A stretch of DNA of 64,000 nt, taken from assembly GCA_032622095.1 (NCBI GenBank), contig CP136066.1, forward strand, positions 182,254,716-182,318,715. Reading direction: 5' to 3'. Below, piece by piece: positions 12,851 to 24,954 of this stretch. The number at the start of each line of letters is the position of its first letter. The first letter of the stretch is position 1. The DNA comes from Siphonodentalium dalli (lineage: Eukaryota > Mollusca > Scaphopoda > Gadilida > Siphonodentaliidae). The position numbers and the translations under genes were made by a program. The notes beneath the pieces were generated by a model. That model saw only the letters and a program-made list of their open reading frames with translations, had not been told where the DNA came from and ran no database searches.

Positions 12851-13169
12851 GGTTCATATTAATCTAAGCGAGATAACTCTATAAAAAAGACTATTACATT
12901 AGTGGCGCCTTCTCAGGAATATGCATGTTGGCGTGACGTCATTTGTGATCTATAAATAAGTCTATTACATCGGTTATGCTTTCTAATAATAGGCATGGTT
13001 GCATGACGTCATTATATGTGTTATCTATTTTCATTGGCTAACAATGTGAGTTACAATTTTGGCGCGCTCGCTAAATTGCTATAATAAAATTACTTTGTCT
13101 TGATCTGCCTTACGAAGTGGCAGCAATAAATGTTATAAAATTTATAACAAATTTTTGATTTAATAACAT
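12851..13169. other. No gene seen
   Basis: Contains two related short phrases (TCTATTACAT...ATGACGTCATT, near 12892-12940 and 12962-13010), suggesting an old tandem duplication of ~65 bp. Nothing coding. Confidence 0.4.
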
Positions 13170-13640
13170 TAATGTTGAACTCTATATAACCTAAACTCTG
13201 TATATATCTGGACCAGTTTCATGAAAATGACCTAGTTGGGATTTAAGATGGTCTTTACTTCAAACTTCAGTTATAAGTTCGTATTGCAAAAAAAAGATCC
13301 AAATTTAAGACGGTCTTAACGTTGGTCTTGAGACATTTAACTCTGGAGTGAGGTCTGTTAAGATAATCCAAGATTAACGCGCAACTTATAATCCGCTAAT
13401 TATTCGGAAAGATATGACATCTAATATATGTATAATATTATAAACCAACTTAACTTAATGTCACGGAGGGATCTTTCAGACATGTTAGTAATTAATAAAC
13501 AACTGACGTGCTGATAGGGATGTGAACATGATTACGCGATTTGTGGGGTTACCATTTATAACTGTAAACCACTGAGATCCGACTATACATTTCTAACTGT
13601 TGTAAAAGTCTCAATTTTCAGACATGGACATGATTTGTTT
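13170..13640 (+). repeat. 470-bp direct repeat, left copy
   Basis: Nearly identical to 15239-15700. It begins at AATAACATTAATGTTGA and ends near GACATGGACATGATTTG. It resembles an LTR in spacing only: I see no primer binding site or gag-pol. It is better read as part of a ~2.07-kb tandem unit (see 13640-15238). A diverged version of its core also occurs near 24745-24860. Confidence 0.7.
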
Positions 13641-15238
13641 TAAATGTAGACATGACTCATTCCAGCAACTAAATTATGCCCACTTAACTCATCCTGTGCC
13701 AGCAACAAATATGTCGCTCGAAGGGCACCTTTCATATGCCGGCGACGTATATATCCGTCGCCCAGAACATCTCGTTTAAAAACATGCTGCACTAGCCGAA
13801 AAAATGTTTCGATATTAGTGTACATGCTAAAACTGCTGTTTACATGGACCCTATCTCATTTATGAGATCTTATTATAAATATTTAATTCAAATATATTAT
13901 GTGTCCAAAACACATTGCGTATTAATCGGTCCCATGATATATAATATTGTATAATATTTTAAACGACGTGCAAACTTAAACTACTAGCATAATTTTCTCG
14001 TCCTCTTTTCAGCCCAAACAGACAGGACAAAGCACAACTAGGCGAGCATTTATTTTGGGATCGGATGAAAACGGGTAAGTAGCATGTAACTATACATTGA
14101 TTATATGCCCGATCTCGCACAGGGAACCAAAGCCTGTATAAATTAAGCATGGATAAACTGAACTGGCACATTAATGAAAGGTATACATTCCCTAGTGTGT
14201 TATACAGTACTAGCAGGTTAGCTCGCCACTGGCGTGTTTCGTCTGAAACATGTCATTGTTTAATTCATTTTATTTAATTATTTTTTTTAAGTTAATTGTT
14301 TTACTTTTTAAATATATATATTTTTTTTTTTAATGAGTTACTTCTGCCGTTTTAATTTGTTAATTTATTTTTTTGTTTTTTTAATGAGTTAATTCTGCCT
14401 TTTTAATCAAGATTTCTAAAAAGTACCACTATCGGAACTTTTTGTACCACGTCATGAGATTTTATGGCCACCGACAAAGAGATCGACACGGTTATCATAA
14501 ATCTGTCTTGATAATAGCCATTAGTTCAGTTTAGCTTCCGAGATAATATTGCACCAAACATATCGGGAATCGTAACCCTTGCGTTGCGGAAATCCTAACG
14601 CCATCCCTAGTATATAAATCAAGACTAAATAATGTGTTAATATTACAATTTGAACATTTCAAACTAATCAACATTCAACCAATGTTAGGATGAGACACGA
14701 ATTAAATGGTAGCCTTGTACGTGTGTTAGCCATTACTACACAGCACAATGTCTACGAAATTTATATCCTAACTCTATAAAACGTCATGGGTTTTGCGATT
14801 TGCCTAAAACATTTTAAATATGGCCAACAAAATCGGAAACGGCTTTCTGATTAACCCGTTAAAATGTTAAAGCGATACGAGCTCGCACTCAACTGTTAGT
14901 TTTCGTTTTCCTATTATACATTTGAATTGATTTCGGCAGGCACATATCTTTTCTTCATTCTCTATTTGTATTGGCGCTCAAATGAATCGGCTCCATCGTG
15001 AATTTGCATTTAACATATCGGATTTAATATGACTAAATATTGCCGTACATGCACGAATTTGTTTTTCTCGACTATAACTTTCAACCTGTTCTATTGTAGC
15101 TGCACAATACATAATATAGCTGAAGGACGGACACGCAGTGGGGAAGAAAGAAAATTACAAAGCGAACTAGGATTCGATTCGCGTCACGGTAATTAGAACG
15201 GGTTCAAGTGTCAATTTAGCTAGTATACCTAAATAACA
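13640..15238 (+). repeat. Internal part of a ~2.07-kb tandem repeat unit
   Basis: Flanked by the 470-bp direct repeats. In reverse complement it matches 36950-38240 and 38720-38960. A minus-strand 61-residue frame (13640-13825) is preserved at 38059-38244 with very few changes, as is a ~63-70 residue frame (13959-14171 against 37734-37925). Neither resembles a known family. T-rich low-complexity tracts occupy about 14265-14400. Confidence 0.6.
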
Positions 15239-15700
15239 TTAATGTTGATCTCTATATAACCTAAACTCTGTATATATCTGGACCAGTTTCATAAAAATGA
15301 CCTAGTTGGGATTTAAGATGGTCTTTACTTCAAACTTCAGTTATAAGTTCGTATTGCAAAAAAAAGATCCAAATTTAAGACGGTCTTAACGTTGGTCTTG
15401 AGACATTTAACTCTGGAGTGAGGTCTGTTAAGATAATCCAAGATTAACGCGCAACTTATAATCCGCTAATTATTCGGAAAGATATGACATCTAATATATG
15501 TATAATATTATAAACCAACTTAACTTAATGTCACGGAGGGATCTTTCAGACATGTTAGTAATTAATAAACAACTGACGTGCTGATAGGGATGTGAACATG
15601 ATTACGCGATTTGTGGGGTTACCATTTAGAACTGTAAACCACTGAGATCCGACTATACATTTCTAACGGTTGTAAAAGTCTCCATTTTCAGACATGGACA
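15239..15700 (+). repeat. 470-bp direct repeat, right copy
   Basis: Second copy of the 13170-13640 repeat, differing at only a few sites. After it the sequence continues into the block that matches 35640-36790 in reverse. Confidence 0.7.
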
Positions 15701-17004
15701 TTATTTGTTTAATGGAGAATTCAGACAGTAACTAACCATAAAGTTTTCGAAAACTATAGTTGCATGTAATTTTATCGGTGTCCTGTTTGACCGCGTCTCC
15801 GAAATGAATGTTAAATTCCAAGTAAGGTATTCACACTGAGCAATTTAGTGAGTGCAATTTACATAAGGATTAACCGTCTAACATAACGGCAATTGAGCAC
15901 CAACAAATGAATACGCGGCCAATGCACCCCGGGCCCCAAACCATTTAATAACATTGTACTTTGTTCATAGTATGCTTGCATCATTGCGTGATATTTCCAT
16001 AAATTGGTGTCAAATCATCTATCAAGTTATATATATTATGAAGTAGAAACATAAGTCTGTTACTTATATTATAGTTTATTAATCATTACTATCAGGTGGA
16101 TATCAAACAATTGTTTGAATATAGCCTATTTATAAATGAAGACATTGCGCTTTAAAATTACTATGGTGGACAAAGATGACCTCATAATTTCCAACGCAGC
16201 AAACGACGGGCTCATTTGCTGATTGCTCGAAAACATTTGCTAATAATTAGAAATGGTTACTCGATTGACCTCTATGAATTGTTTTATATCTTGTTCATCG
16301 CACACATGGCTAGCAAGAAAATATCAGGTCTGCCCCATGTGACTTACTTGAAATAAATAATACCGGAAAATATCCGACGAAGGCAGGGCGCTGATATATG
16401 TTCACTTTGATAGGTGGACATCGGTATCCGTTAACTAATCTCGCGGGGATATGATCATAACAATTCAAGCGCTCGCGTTATGATCAATCAATAATATCGT
16501 CCATTTCAACATACTATGTATTTCCATGTTATATTGTTGTCAGAACAGCTGATGTTTTATATATATATGTGTGTGTGTGTGTGTGTGGCGACAGGGGTGG
16601 GTGGCGACAGGGGTGTGGTGTTTATGTGGTGTTTATGGCGCTTGTTTTGAACCAATATTTGCATATGCTCCTATTTTTGGTAAAAACAAATATGGTATGA
16701 AATGGTTATCAGATGGAAACTTTCCAACCTAATGGGGGTGACATGTTGGAAATTTCCAACACTTGGAAAGCCTTGCCCTGTCCCTCCCCCATGGCCAGTC
16801 AAAACTAAACAAAACTGCTAGTTAATTTATGAAACAATATTGTCATGCATTTGGTCAACATTATTGATTAGTCACACCAATTTGACATTTCGGTGTCAGC
16901 AAGTGATTAACACGCCAGACAATGACTTGTGATTGTTATGATAATAAATGGGGAATATTTTAATATTCCAGCCGTTAAAATAATGCAGTTATTGTTACCA
17001 CTTG
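15701..17004 (+). repeat. Inverted-duplicate block next to Y
   Basis: Matches the reverse complement of 35553-36790. The main difference is a (GT)n microsatellite plus a duplicated GTGGCGACAGGGGTG phrase at about 16558-16640, absent from the right copy. No gene is supported. Confidence 0.75.
16558..16590 (+). repeat. TATA/GT microsatellite
   Basis: A short (TA)n then (TG)n tract, present in this copy of the inverted duplication but missing at the matching place near 35935. Confidence 0.8.
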
Positions 17005-17820
17005 GTAATCGGCTGGATATTGTGGAAGGGAGAACAGTAGAAAATATGGCGACTTTAATTATTTATATCGAGATATGTCAGTTAATTTGCCGCTGCGAAA
17101 CGGGTTGGAAACGATTAGATATACGCTTCTATTGTCGTTATGCATGTAATTTTTGTATGTAAAATCAATGTATTTTAGTTATGCATGCAATTTTTGTATG
17201 TAAAATCAATGTAATTTACATGGTCACACCAATCATTGTTAGCATTAGTCGCTTGTGCGTTATCGGAGAATTTCAACAGGCGAGACAATTGAGCAGTTAT
17301 AAGCCATTATCAAACTAACTGCTATCAAGAAATTTCAGGCTAGTCACAAACTCTTTCATGGATGCCGAAATGAATAAATCCTATCTGATATATGTTGCTG
17401 TTTTTCACGAGTTTTAATTCATTTCGAAAAGTGGATTTGAGTCCGTCGATTTTATACTTGATTTTTTCTCGTCATTTCAGGATCATCCAACATAAAAATA
17501 AAATGTGCAGAATTTGACGTTCTTTTAGGGCGAGTGTGATGCACAAGTGTTTAATGTCCCATTAACAATCCTATATGGTGCTCTCTTGCCTTGAAACATA
17601 CATTGGAAAATTAAGACAGACAATACCGGTTCGTTGAGATTCCTCTGATAGCTTCAGAGAAAACTGGTGTGATAACTTTCAATTGTGATTTCCATGCAAA
17701 TATCCATTACAGCGCCAAACATTAATGCAGGTGCGGCGTTCGAAGTAAAAAGACTGACTGACCTCCCCCCCATAATTTACACGACCGTATATATTTCTCA
17801 AACCAAAGGTTGAAGATAGA
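17005..17820 (+). repeat. Block Y, copy 2
   Basis: Matches 4757-5580 directly and 34740-35553 in reverse. It is cut at GAAGATAGATTA by the fold-back element that follows; the other two copies continue through this point. Confidence 0.8.
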
Positions 17821-17823
17821 TTA

Positions 17824-18218
17824 CAACAATAAAAACATTAATTTCAGAAAAGTATCACATCCTAGTAATAAAACATATATTTCTTTTCATGTTTACCGTA
17901 AGTGCAGTAGAAAATTATCATTTTATAATTACTTTTATCGCATACAACTTCCCAAACAACAGCGGCTCGCTGATTCCACGAGTCGCCATCCGAGAGTCAA
18001 GCGCAGATAATAGCATTTGAAATTATCTGCCCTTGACTCTCGGATGGCGACTCGTGGAATCGGCAGCCCAGAGTTGCACAGTTGTTTTGGGAAGTTGTAT
18101 ACGATAAAAGTAATTATAAAGTGATAATTTTCTACTGCACTTACGGTAAACGTGAAAAGAAATATATGTTTTATTACTAGGTTGTGATACTTTTCTGAAA
18201 TTAATGTTTTTATTGTTG
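17824..18218. mobile_element. Fold-back (hairpin) element
   Basis: Two ~190-bp arms (17824-18011 and 18022-18218) are near-perfect inverted repeats around a ~10-base loop. Outer ends read ACAACAATAAAAACATT and its complement. Both arms encode the same ~66-residue frame in opposite directions, which follows from the symmetry and is not evidence of a gene. The element begins exactly where block Y breaks, and paralogues at 5595 and 34735 lack it, which marks it as an insertion or breakpoint sequence. Confidence 0.8.
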
Positions 18219-18352
18219 CAATTGAACACGAAACGAGCGGTGACATGGTTTGATGGGAGGGCTCAGTAGATTTCCCTACTTGTCAATTATATTAATAAGT
18301 AGGGGTGGTGATATCTCTTTTCGGATTTTTTGACAAGTTTCCAAAAACTGTG

Positions 18353-19340
18353 ATTATGACACATGTACCAACATAACGAGTTGGATATCCTCTATACTAT
18401 GGCGCTAAAATTTAAACACTGTATATGTTCCGAAACCGGAAATTATGCACGAAAAATGTAAACAGAATATGCCAATATAAAAAACAACCCATCCATGACC
18501 AAACATGTTCCTGAGTCGAACTGTCCACAATCGGATTCGGCGATTTCATGACTATATGGAAGAAAATACCCGTACCAAACAATAATAATAAAATTTAAGT
18601 CATTAAGACTCCATTCGAAATGGCATACGTTAGCAATCTAATTGCAAATTAATGTCGTGTGTCGAATCGTACAGCTTAAATAGATATGCATTCATAACGC
18701 AGTTGAATTAAACAGTTATTAAATACCATCATTCTCTATCTAGATAAAGAAAAGTGGTTGATCTCTGTAAACAAAATAACTACATGACAACTGGTTGAGG
18801 TAACAATATATATACACAGGCTGCCAATAATAGTGGGCGGTTTAATCAGTCTGGAGTTAATTCCATTTTGAATAGGTCGAACAGATCCCGACCCGGTTCC
18901 GCTGGTCATATCAGGTCTACAAATACGTCGACCACTCTTCGTGGCGATAAAGGAAAGACTTAACTCAAATCCATGATACTAAACACGCAAGCTCAACATG
19001 AAACATTAAAGAGCGTGACTGTCAGTTCTTTCCGTTTATGGTATGAATAAAGAGCGTTTATTACTCACCCGTCGCATTAACTGAGAACAATGTTTCAAAT
19101 TTCGTTAATTTTTGCGTCCGGAATGATTGTATCGCTGCAGAGTTGTAGTTGAGAATGTTATTTATAAAAACAGGCGATTATATGCATCGTGTTTTGTGTT
19201 TAGTGCGTTTATTTGAGATGTTTGTCCGGCTATTTGGCAATGCTTTCATATATATGAATTGTACAAATTTAAAAATTCGATTAAAACCGTATTTGGGGAC
19301 TTTAGGTCCAGTAAAAGTGGTATAACCTGGTCATATACTG
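18353..19340 (+). repeat. Block X, copy 4
   Basis: Lacks the first ~50 bp of the block (it starts at ATTATGACACATGTACC) but otherwise matches copy 3 through to GTATAACCTGGTC and then continues into block D. Confidence 0.8.
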
Positions 19341-20245
19341 GCTGATGATGGATCTCGTTTCAAGAGTTGCTTTGCAACGTTGTCAGCACTTTCCTTGTCA
19401 CACATCCCGACATGAGCTGGTATCCAGCAGAACCAAATGTCAAAATGGATAACTGCTTCTATGTGTCTTCACATGAAATATGAAAAGTAACTATTAACGT
19501 CGTAAAATGACGCATTAAACACATTTATAGTTGTATTGATGAAACTGGTGTGAGCAATAAATCCTCCAGAAAAGGGTTCATATTGAACCTAAATATTCAC
19601 ATATATACAGGTCGGGCAAAGATGCAAAATTGGCTTACTAGCGAAATCGGGCTCAGTATAATAAGCCAATTCGACCTCTCGTTTTAATGTGTTTTGACAA
19701 CGCACACCTGACTTTGCCAGGTGCCGCGACAATGCGACATTCAGTTTTCAACCCATCATTTACGACGCATTAGCGCGCTTGAAAAACCACCATTGTCTCA
19801 CCTACTCGCAACGGCGGTAATCCTTTTAATTGGTGTTACTTATTGTTTGTTTGCTTTAATTTTAATGACTGTTTCATAGCCTTGTTCTCGCTATTAAGTT
19901 TCTTTTCGGAAAGTTCTTCGACCGGAAATGATAAATTGTGACAGCAGCAGAAAATTTTCACAAGGAAACGCTTATGATTGGCTCTTTATATATCTGGCGA
20001 GATGCTTTAAACACCTTTATGATTAGTACTCTTTTTAAAATCTACGGAAGACTGCATCAGTTGTGCGGCACAAATACATTCCCGCCGTCATTTTACCACT
20101 CTCGTAGCCGGTTTTTCCAACCGCTCTCGGTGCAAAAAGCTTGTATCGAGTTATCGTTCTTAATGGCAAAGCGCCATAGAGAGTTACTCTGTGCAACACG
20201 CGGTGCCGAAGAGCGCCAATCGAGAGTGCGCTGTGTGACGGTTAA
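19335..20245 (+). repeat. Block D, copy 2
   Basis: Longest copy of block D; it matches 12100-12850 and 39182-39945. A 103-residue frame at 19938-20249 is conserved at the start of the 39638 copy but diverges by frameshift, and has no known motif. Confidence 0.75.
19338..19470 (-). pseudogene. Non-LTR retrotransposon RNase H relic
   Basis: The minus strand reads a segment with the RNase H signature W-I-P-A-H-V-G, a short spacer, then K-E-S-A-D-N-V-A-K. This is the standard C-terminal RNase H pattern of I/Jockey/R1-type LINEs (W-x-P-x-H-x-G followed by E-x-A-D). Only ~40 codons are recognisable and no reverse transcriptase adjoins. The CR1-like LINEs elsewhere in the window show no RNase H, so this came from a different family. 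It is shared by block D copies at 12.1 and 19.3 kb. Confidence 0.7.
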
Positions 20246-20745
20246 TTGATCGCTGTACATTAAAGTGAACTACCGCGATGCTCTTTTTATAGACTTGCAC
20301 TGTTATGTATATTATAAACGAACACGATAGCAGTAAACTACCACGATGAACGTGCACTGTCAGTTATATCACACACTAATATGACAAAAATGACGTATGA
20401 AATTATCGTTTCGCTATGATACAAATATATTTAAGTGTCTCATATGTTGAGAACACATCATATATTGCGTGTACCTACCTCTGTAAGGTGCGGTGAATCC
20501 GTGGACGTCGAAATTTCAAATGGACGTACAATGTGTTCGTTTTGGGTCCAATCGAAAGCATCACGTGTGTATATGTGAGTTGTTTGTTGAGATTATCAAC
20601 CAATAACCATTCCCCACACACAACTGCAACATGATCTCACAAGCAACAGGATTTCTCATTGGCCCACATAAAACATGATAGTCACAGGTGGAAGTGTATT
20701 TAAGCACATATTGAGGGCATAAATGTTGTCAGACATATTTCCGAA

Positions 20746-20891
20746 ATGGAGAAGGAAAGCAAAATTCGCTGTGGTTGCAGCTTGCATGACTCGATAGCCG
20801 GTGACAAACCGTTCACATTCAAGAAAGTTGGCAGTAAAAAGATAAAAAAGCGAATATTGGACTCACTCTACGAAAAGAATCTGATGTCAAG
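20746..20891 (+). CDS. First coding exon of a Cys-containing mobile-element-like gene
   Basis: The ATG opens a 48-codon frame starting MEKESKIRCGCSLHDS and rich in Lys/Arg. It ends phase 2 at a good donor (CAAG, then GTACGT). Joined to the acceptor at 22039, the frame continues without a stop into a second Cys pair (LCSLC), giving C-x-C...C-x2-C, which could bind metal; that is inference. The copy at 40325 lacks the ATG and has a frameshift. I recognise no named family. It is probably the N-terminus of a multi-copy invertebrate gene of transposon type. Confidence 0.5.
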
Positions 20892-21208
20892 GTACGTCTA
20901 ACATTTTATCTATATAAGCCCAGTTCCACTGAAATGGACAGTGTCACCCCTTTCGTTCAGTTGGGTACATAGCTGTTTGAATTTCCAGTTGAGTACCCAT
21001 CTTTAATAAAATTTACATTTTGGTAACCAGATTTCTTAAATCTAACGAAAATCGTGATTTAAAAACATATTATGGACTTGTTCGTGTGTTTGAAATTGAA
21101 AAGTTAGTACTAGGGTGCATGCCAACATCTGTAATGTAGCATTCTACTTACATCGCCGGAAATTGTTAATAACTCGACCTTACCACTCCATGCAAAACAT
21201 ATGATCTA

Positions 21209-21421
21209 CAGTAATGCCCAAAGTAATTGACCTCTTTACCACAGCAAAACAATGGGTAAATTTTCATGATTTAGTCGGAAATATGGCTTGTTGCCATTCA
21301 TCGAAAAGCTCTCGGCGAGAGCTTTCCGATTAATGGCAACACGCCATAGATCCGACTAAATCATGAAAAAATACCCATAATGCTGCTGTGGTAAAGTGGT
21401 CAATTACTTTGGGCATTACTG
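21209..21421. mobile_element. 213-bp Tc1/mariner-like MITE, copy 1
   Basis: Terminal inverted repeats begin CAGTAATGCCCAAAGTAATT, and the element is flanked by TA on both sides. The interior is itself palindromic around AAAGCTCTCGGCGAGAGCTTT. It has no coding capacity. The copy at 40783-40995 has the same length, and a diverged relative lies near 54290-54555. Confidence 0.85.
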
Positions 21422-22039
21422 TACGCCCAATTGTAAACATTTACATCTCTATTCGGGACGCAACTATCGGCGATAATGTAAAAGAAATGATTTCACCATT
21501 GAGAGTCAGTGCTTGTAATTAATATATAAGAAAGGCGGTGTGTATCTTTAGTTAAATTTGTTTTAAATATTTGCAATATATCTGTTTTCAATGTTAGACA
21601 CACTGGATATGTTTATATTATCCAAATACCGCGACAATGATAGCTTTATAAAAAATATCTGTACTTTTGCTCGACAGCATCAGTTTGCATTATCAGCATC
21701 ATATATTAAGTCAACGGGACCAACCGGCATCACAGTATATCAGCAGGACCACTTGGACAGTCGTTACTATGCCCTGTTGTTTCGAATAAGATGTTTTAAA
21801 AATGACAGTAGTTGGAACAAGAGAGTCAATGCCATGTATCTCAAAGGGTAGCAATCACTTCACCGCGGACAATGCATGACTTACATGTCAAAGTATATTA
21901 TTTCAGTCCGAGTTAGAAACCATTCATATTGGAGGGGAGGTGGGAGGGCATAATTTAACTATCTGAAGTATGTATGAGTTGCATTTGAGTCTCTGTATCG
22001 ACAACCGATTAATAATAGGCTTTTTTCTTCTCATTTCAG

Positions 22040-22300
22040 AAAAGCTGTGCGGCTCTGTAGCTTGTGTGAGGAAGACGTTGCACTAAAGCTGTCACCACAA
22101 CCATCTTCGGTTACGACAGACAACACGACAAAGGACGATATAAATGCTGCAACGGTCATTTCGAAAATAAGGGAAGGTGGATTTTCTGCTACGGAGTTGT
22201 CGGAAATTGCGAGAGCAATCAGTGATTCTCGACATGACACAATTTACAAACAGAGTGAAACAAATATGAACTATAATTCCTTAGGAAATTTCAACCGTAC
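22040..22300 (+). CDS. Second coding exon of the 20746 gene (3' limit uncertain)
   Basis: A pyrimidine-rich acceptor (TTTCTTCTCATTTCAG) precedes a frame that completes the phase-2 codon from the exon ending at 20891. It continues KAVRLCSLCEEDVALKL, a Ser/Thr-rich linker, then a helix-like stretch ISKIREGGFSATELSEIAR. The open frame runs to 22415, but a possible donor (CC, then GTACAT) lies near 22300. The ~1.15-kb intron holds the MITE and the stump of the antisense gene. The product was not identified. Confidence 0.45.
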
Positions 22301-23446
22301 ATATTGGTTGTCGAGCCAAAATTATGTTCTAGTGTCATTCTTGGAAGGAATTAGTCAATGTAACATTAAGAAAGAAACGAAAATCAACACTTTAATAATA
22401 AGATTTCGCATATAATTATAAATATGTTGCGGGAACAATTACTGCAGGGAAAGATGTAAACAAATTTCAGCCCACACATGAGTCGCAAGCTATCTGTAAA
22501 TAGACAAACGTTAACCAAACAAATACTTATCCGATATGACATAGAATACTTTCACAGGCAAAATCTTAATCAGAGCACAGGATGCTAATAAACCGCACTT
22601 TATCCCCATTTGTTAAACTTAGAAATTAGTTTGCAACCTGCACTTTTATTTCTACATCTTTCGGTCAATGTATTTTAATCTTGGCTCTAATATTTAGTAA
22701 CACGAGAACCTGTGCACCTGCTATTATGTCTGTCCGACTTCTTTGTGTGGAATTATTCCCCTTTTTCGACTTGGAACATTTTCACAACCTGAATAATTTA
22801 TTCTGAGCTTTTTAGTCCTACTACTTTCCAGTTAATATGTTCAAGGACTGTGCACCTGCAATACAACAACTGTTATTTTATTTGAAATGTCTACTGACAT
22901 GTCAAACATCTTAGTATTTCAAAACGCGGGAATGTCCTCGGTCACATTGGGATAGTCACGCCTCTAGTTATAAATGTTGTACACAATGTGTTTTCTTGTA
23001 CTTGTCGATGTTTTGGTGACAATCATATTGGACGACACGCGTAGCGTCCAGTGCAATGACTCTTCACCACAACATAGAGGACAAGAAAACGGATTGCATG
23101 CCATTTCTATTATTAATCTGCATCTTTTTCAAAGGCCACAAAAGTTTTATTCCAAATTTGAAGAAAAAAAGTATGTATTTGTTCACTATAGTACAAGCTA
23201 TAGAAAAGTGAATAACAAATTAAATGAGGAATTGAGACGTCTGCCTAAATCCATCTATATTGCGCAAGCATCACATTTTCATTGATTTATTTAGCAATTG
23301 ACTTGCCTCGTGACGTATGCAGTTTCGATAAAAAAGTTCCATTAGACTCTCGGTGTTAGACTCGCTAAAAACATTAAATTTGTTTTATCGGACTCCACGA
23401 CATCATGATCTTTCATGAGTCCAATGTGACTTGTTCGCCGGATTAT
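22301..23446. other. No gene firmly supported
   Basis: Contains a 103-residue open frame (22974-23285, +) with no family signature and no clear splice context. The rest is AT-rich and looks intronic. Confidence 0.4.
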
Positions 23447-24060
23447 CATGCAAGGGCTTTCGCCCATTTAGGAATTGTGTTACGAGATGGATACTAAATG
23501 TACAAACTCGCACCCCTCGTACAGTATAGCGTATACTCGCATGTTATAAATACTCGGTTACAGTATTTTTTTTCTGCATATCTACGGCAAAAAAAGTAAA
23601 TAATATGCATTTCTTATTATGAATTTGATCTACAATCCTTTTTTTAACATTCCAGGTTGACCTACAGACTGCCAATAGGCAGCTTATTGTCTTCTCAAAT
23701 GAGCCGGAAGGCAACAACACTATCAGTATTACATGGTGGTCGGGGGAGAGGATTCCGACGTATATGTAGTAAGTACTGGGTATATTCATATTATCGCCCT
23801 CATAATCGATCTTATATTTCAAATCAAATGCCAAGATTTGCCGAATCGCTCAAATCTAATATATATTTGAGGAAAGTTTGTGTATGAGGGGGGTGTGTAT
23901 GCGTGTGAGTGTGTGCCCCCGATGAACTCGAAAACGACTCGGCCGATTTCGACGAAACTTGGTACGGGCACGTAATATCACCCGGGAACTAGCATAGGCC
24001 TATCCATTTGTTCGTGCGGCTTGACCTTAAAAACTCGTATATCCGGATTCGCAGGCTATT
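23447..24060 (+). repeat. Locus paralogous to 59755-59870 plus 63153-63620
   Basis: Upstream and downstream flanks match the right-hand locus closely, including GTTACGAGATGGATA, ACTCGCATGTTATAA and, after the exon, more than 100 bases with one or two differences. At the TA of 23583-23584 the right locus carries the 3282-bp insertion, so this copy is the empty site. The 3' part contains the phrase GATTTCGACGAAACTTGG, also found downstream of the right copy. Confidence 0.8.
23656..23768 (+). CDS. 113-bp internal exon, copy A
   Basis: Bounded by a pyrimidine tract plus CAG and by GTAAGT. The frame reads VDLQTANRQL, then EPEGNN, then ISITWWSGERIPTYM. The paralogue at 63227-63339 has the same length and phase, and 14 codons differ only synonymously, so the pair has evolved as protein-coding sequence. 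About nine codons differ in amino acid. The flanking intron is far more conserved than the exon (see findings). I do not recognise the domain. It may belong with the exons at 20746 and 22040, but the linking intron phases are untested. Confidence 0.6.
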
Positions 24061-24954
24061 AAGAATCGTGTATCGATCGCAAAATATATCATTTACAATT
24101 TTGATATATAAATTTTGTTACAGCTGATATTCTTAGGTCTATTGTGAATAGATTTGTTTGTGTATATGCTATTATTTTTCACACCTCGCTTAGTGCCAAG
24201 TCGTGTACAGTTACCCCGCTAAATTACCATCATCTTTATGGTCTGAAATCTCATCCAAGAATCCATTTAGCTGAAATGGCTTCCAGAATGCCCGATATTG
24301 TGGTTAAAGCCGTGTACGATATTAGTGTACATGCTAAAACTGCTGTTTACATCTTTAATTATCACTAATTATTCTAAACTACAATATTTATAAATTGTAC
24401 GACATTGTTGGACTTTGAAGGCGAGAAAATATTTTGTTATAATTAGTTGAAATTTACTAAATACGCACAATGCTATTTTCTTTTTACGGCAATGTGATAA
24501 TTTTCTGTGCCCCCATGCCCTGACTGCCAACGACAACAACGTCTGTTTATATGATTCATAAACAATTGATACCCGGATTTCTATAAAAATGGAAATTTGG
24601 ACTGAAAATCTGCAAGACTCGGAGACTTGCGGAAGTAATGGAACATTTGAGAGTTAAATAGTTTATTAAATAACTAATAAAGAGCGTTTATAAAGCGTTT
24701 GATCCGACAAAGTTTGCACAGGTTTGAATCACCACGATTAACTATGAAAAGACCAAAGTTAAGACCATCTTATTTTAAGACCTTGTTCCGTGAAACGCAC
24801 TTATGACTGAAGTTTGAACTTATGACCATCTTAAGTCCCAACTATGTCATAAGTTGCTTTCATGAAACGGGGCCCTGACCATAATGAATAATAAAATGAG
24901 AAGCTCGATTCTGATAGTCGGCGGTGATTGGCTGTTTCTACTATGGTAGTCGCG
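24061..24954. other. No gene seen; old repeat remnants
   Basis: A ~35-bp phrase at 24321-24355 (GATATTAGTGTACATGCTAA and on) matches 13812-13846. A diverged relative of the 470-bp direct repeat lies at about 24745-24860. No coding region is supported. Confidence 0.45.

Larger units (their letters stand above)
20246..21545 (+). repeat. Direct duplicate of 39946-41103
   Basis: Matches 39946-41103 in the same orientation, apart from a ~150-bp stretch at about 20600-20750 missing from the right copy. It contains an exon (20746-20891) and a Tc1/mariner-like MITE. Its right edge falls inside the last exon of the minus-strand gene found complete at 41080-43437: the codons for PPFL-x-INYKH and the stop are still readable antisense at about 21515-21540. 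Confidence 0.8.

Noticed and set aside
13170-15700. LTR retrotransposon flanked by 470-bp direct repeats
   Set aside because: No primer binding site, no gag or pol motifs, no convincing TG...CA ends, and the right-hand copy shows a different phase of the same unit.
17810-18229. Two similar small proteins on opposite strands
   Set aside because: They are the same palindrome read from both sides, not genes.
21591-21851. 86-residue plus-strand frame between the exons at 20891 and 22040
   Set aside because: The flanking exons already join in phase without it, and its splice sites are weak.
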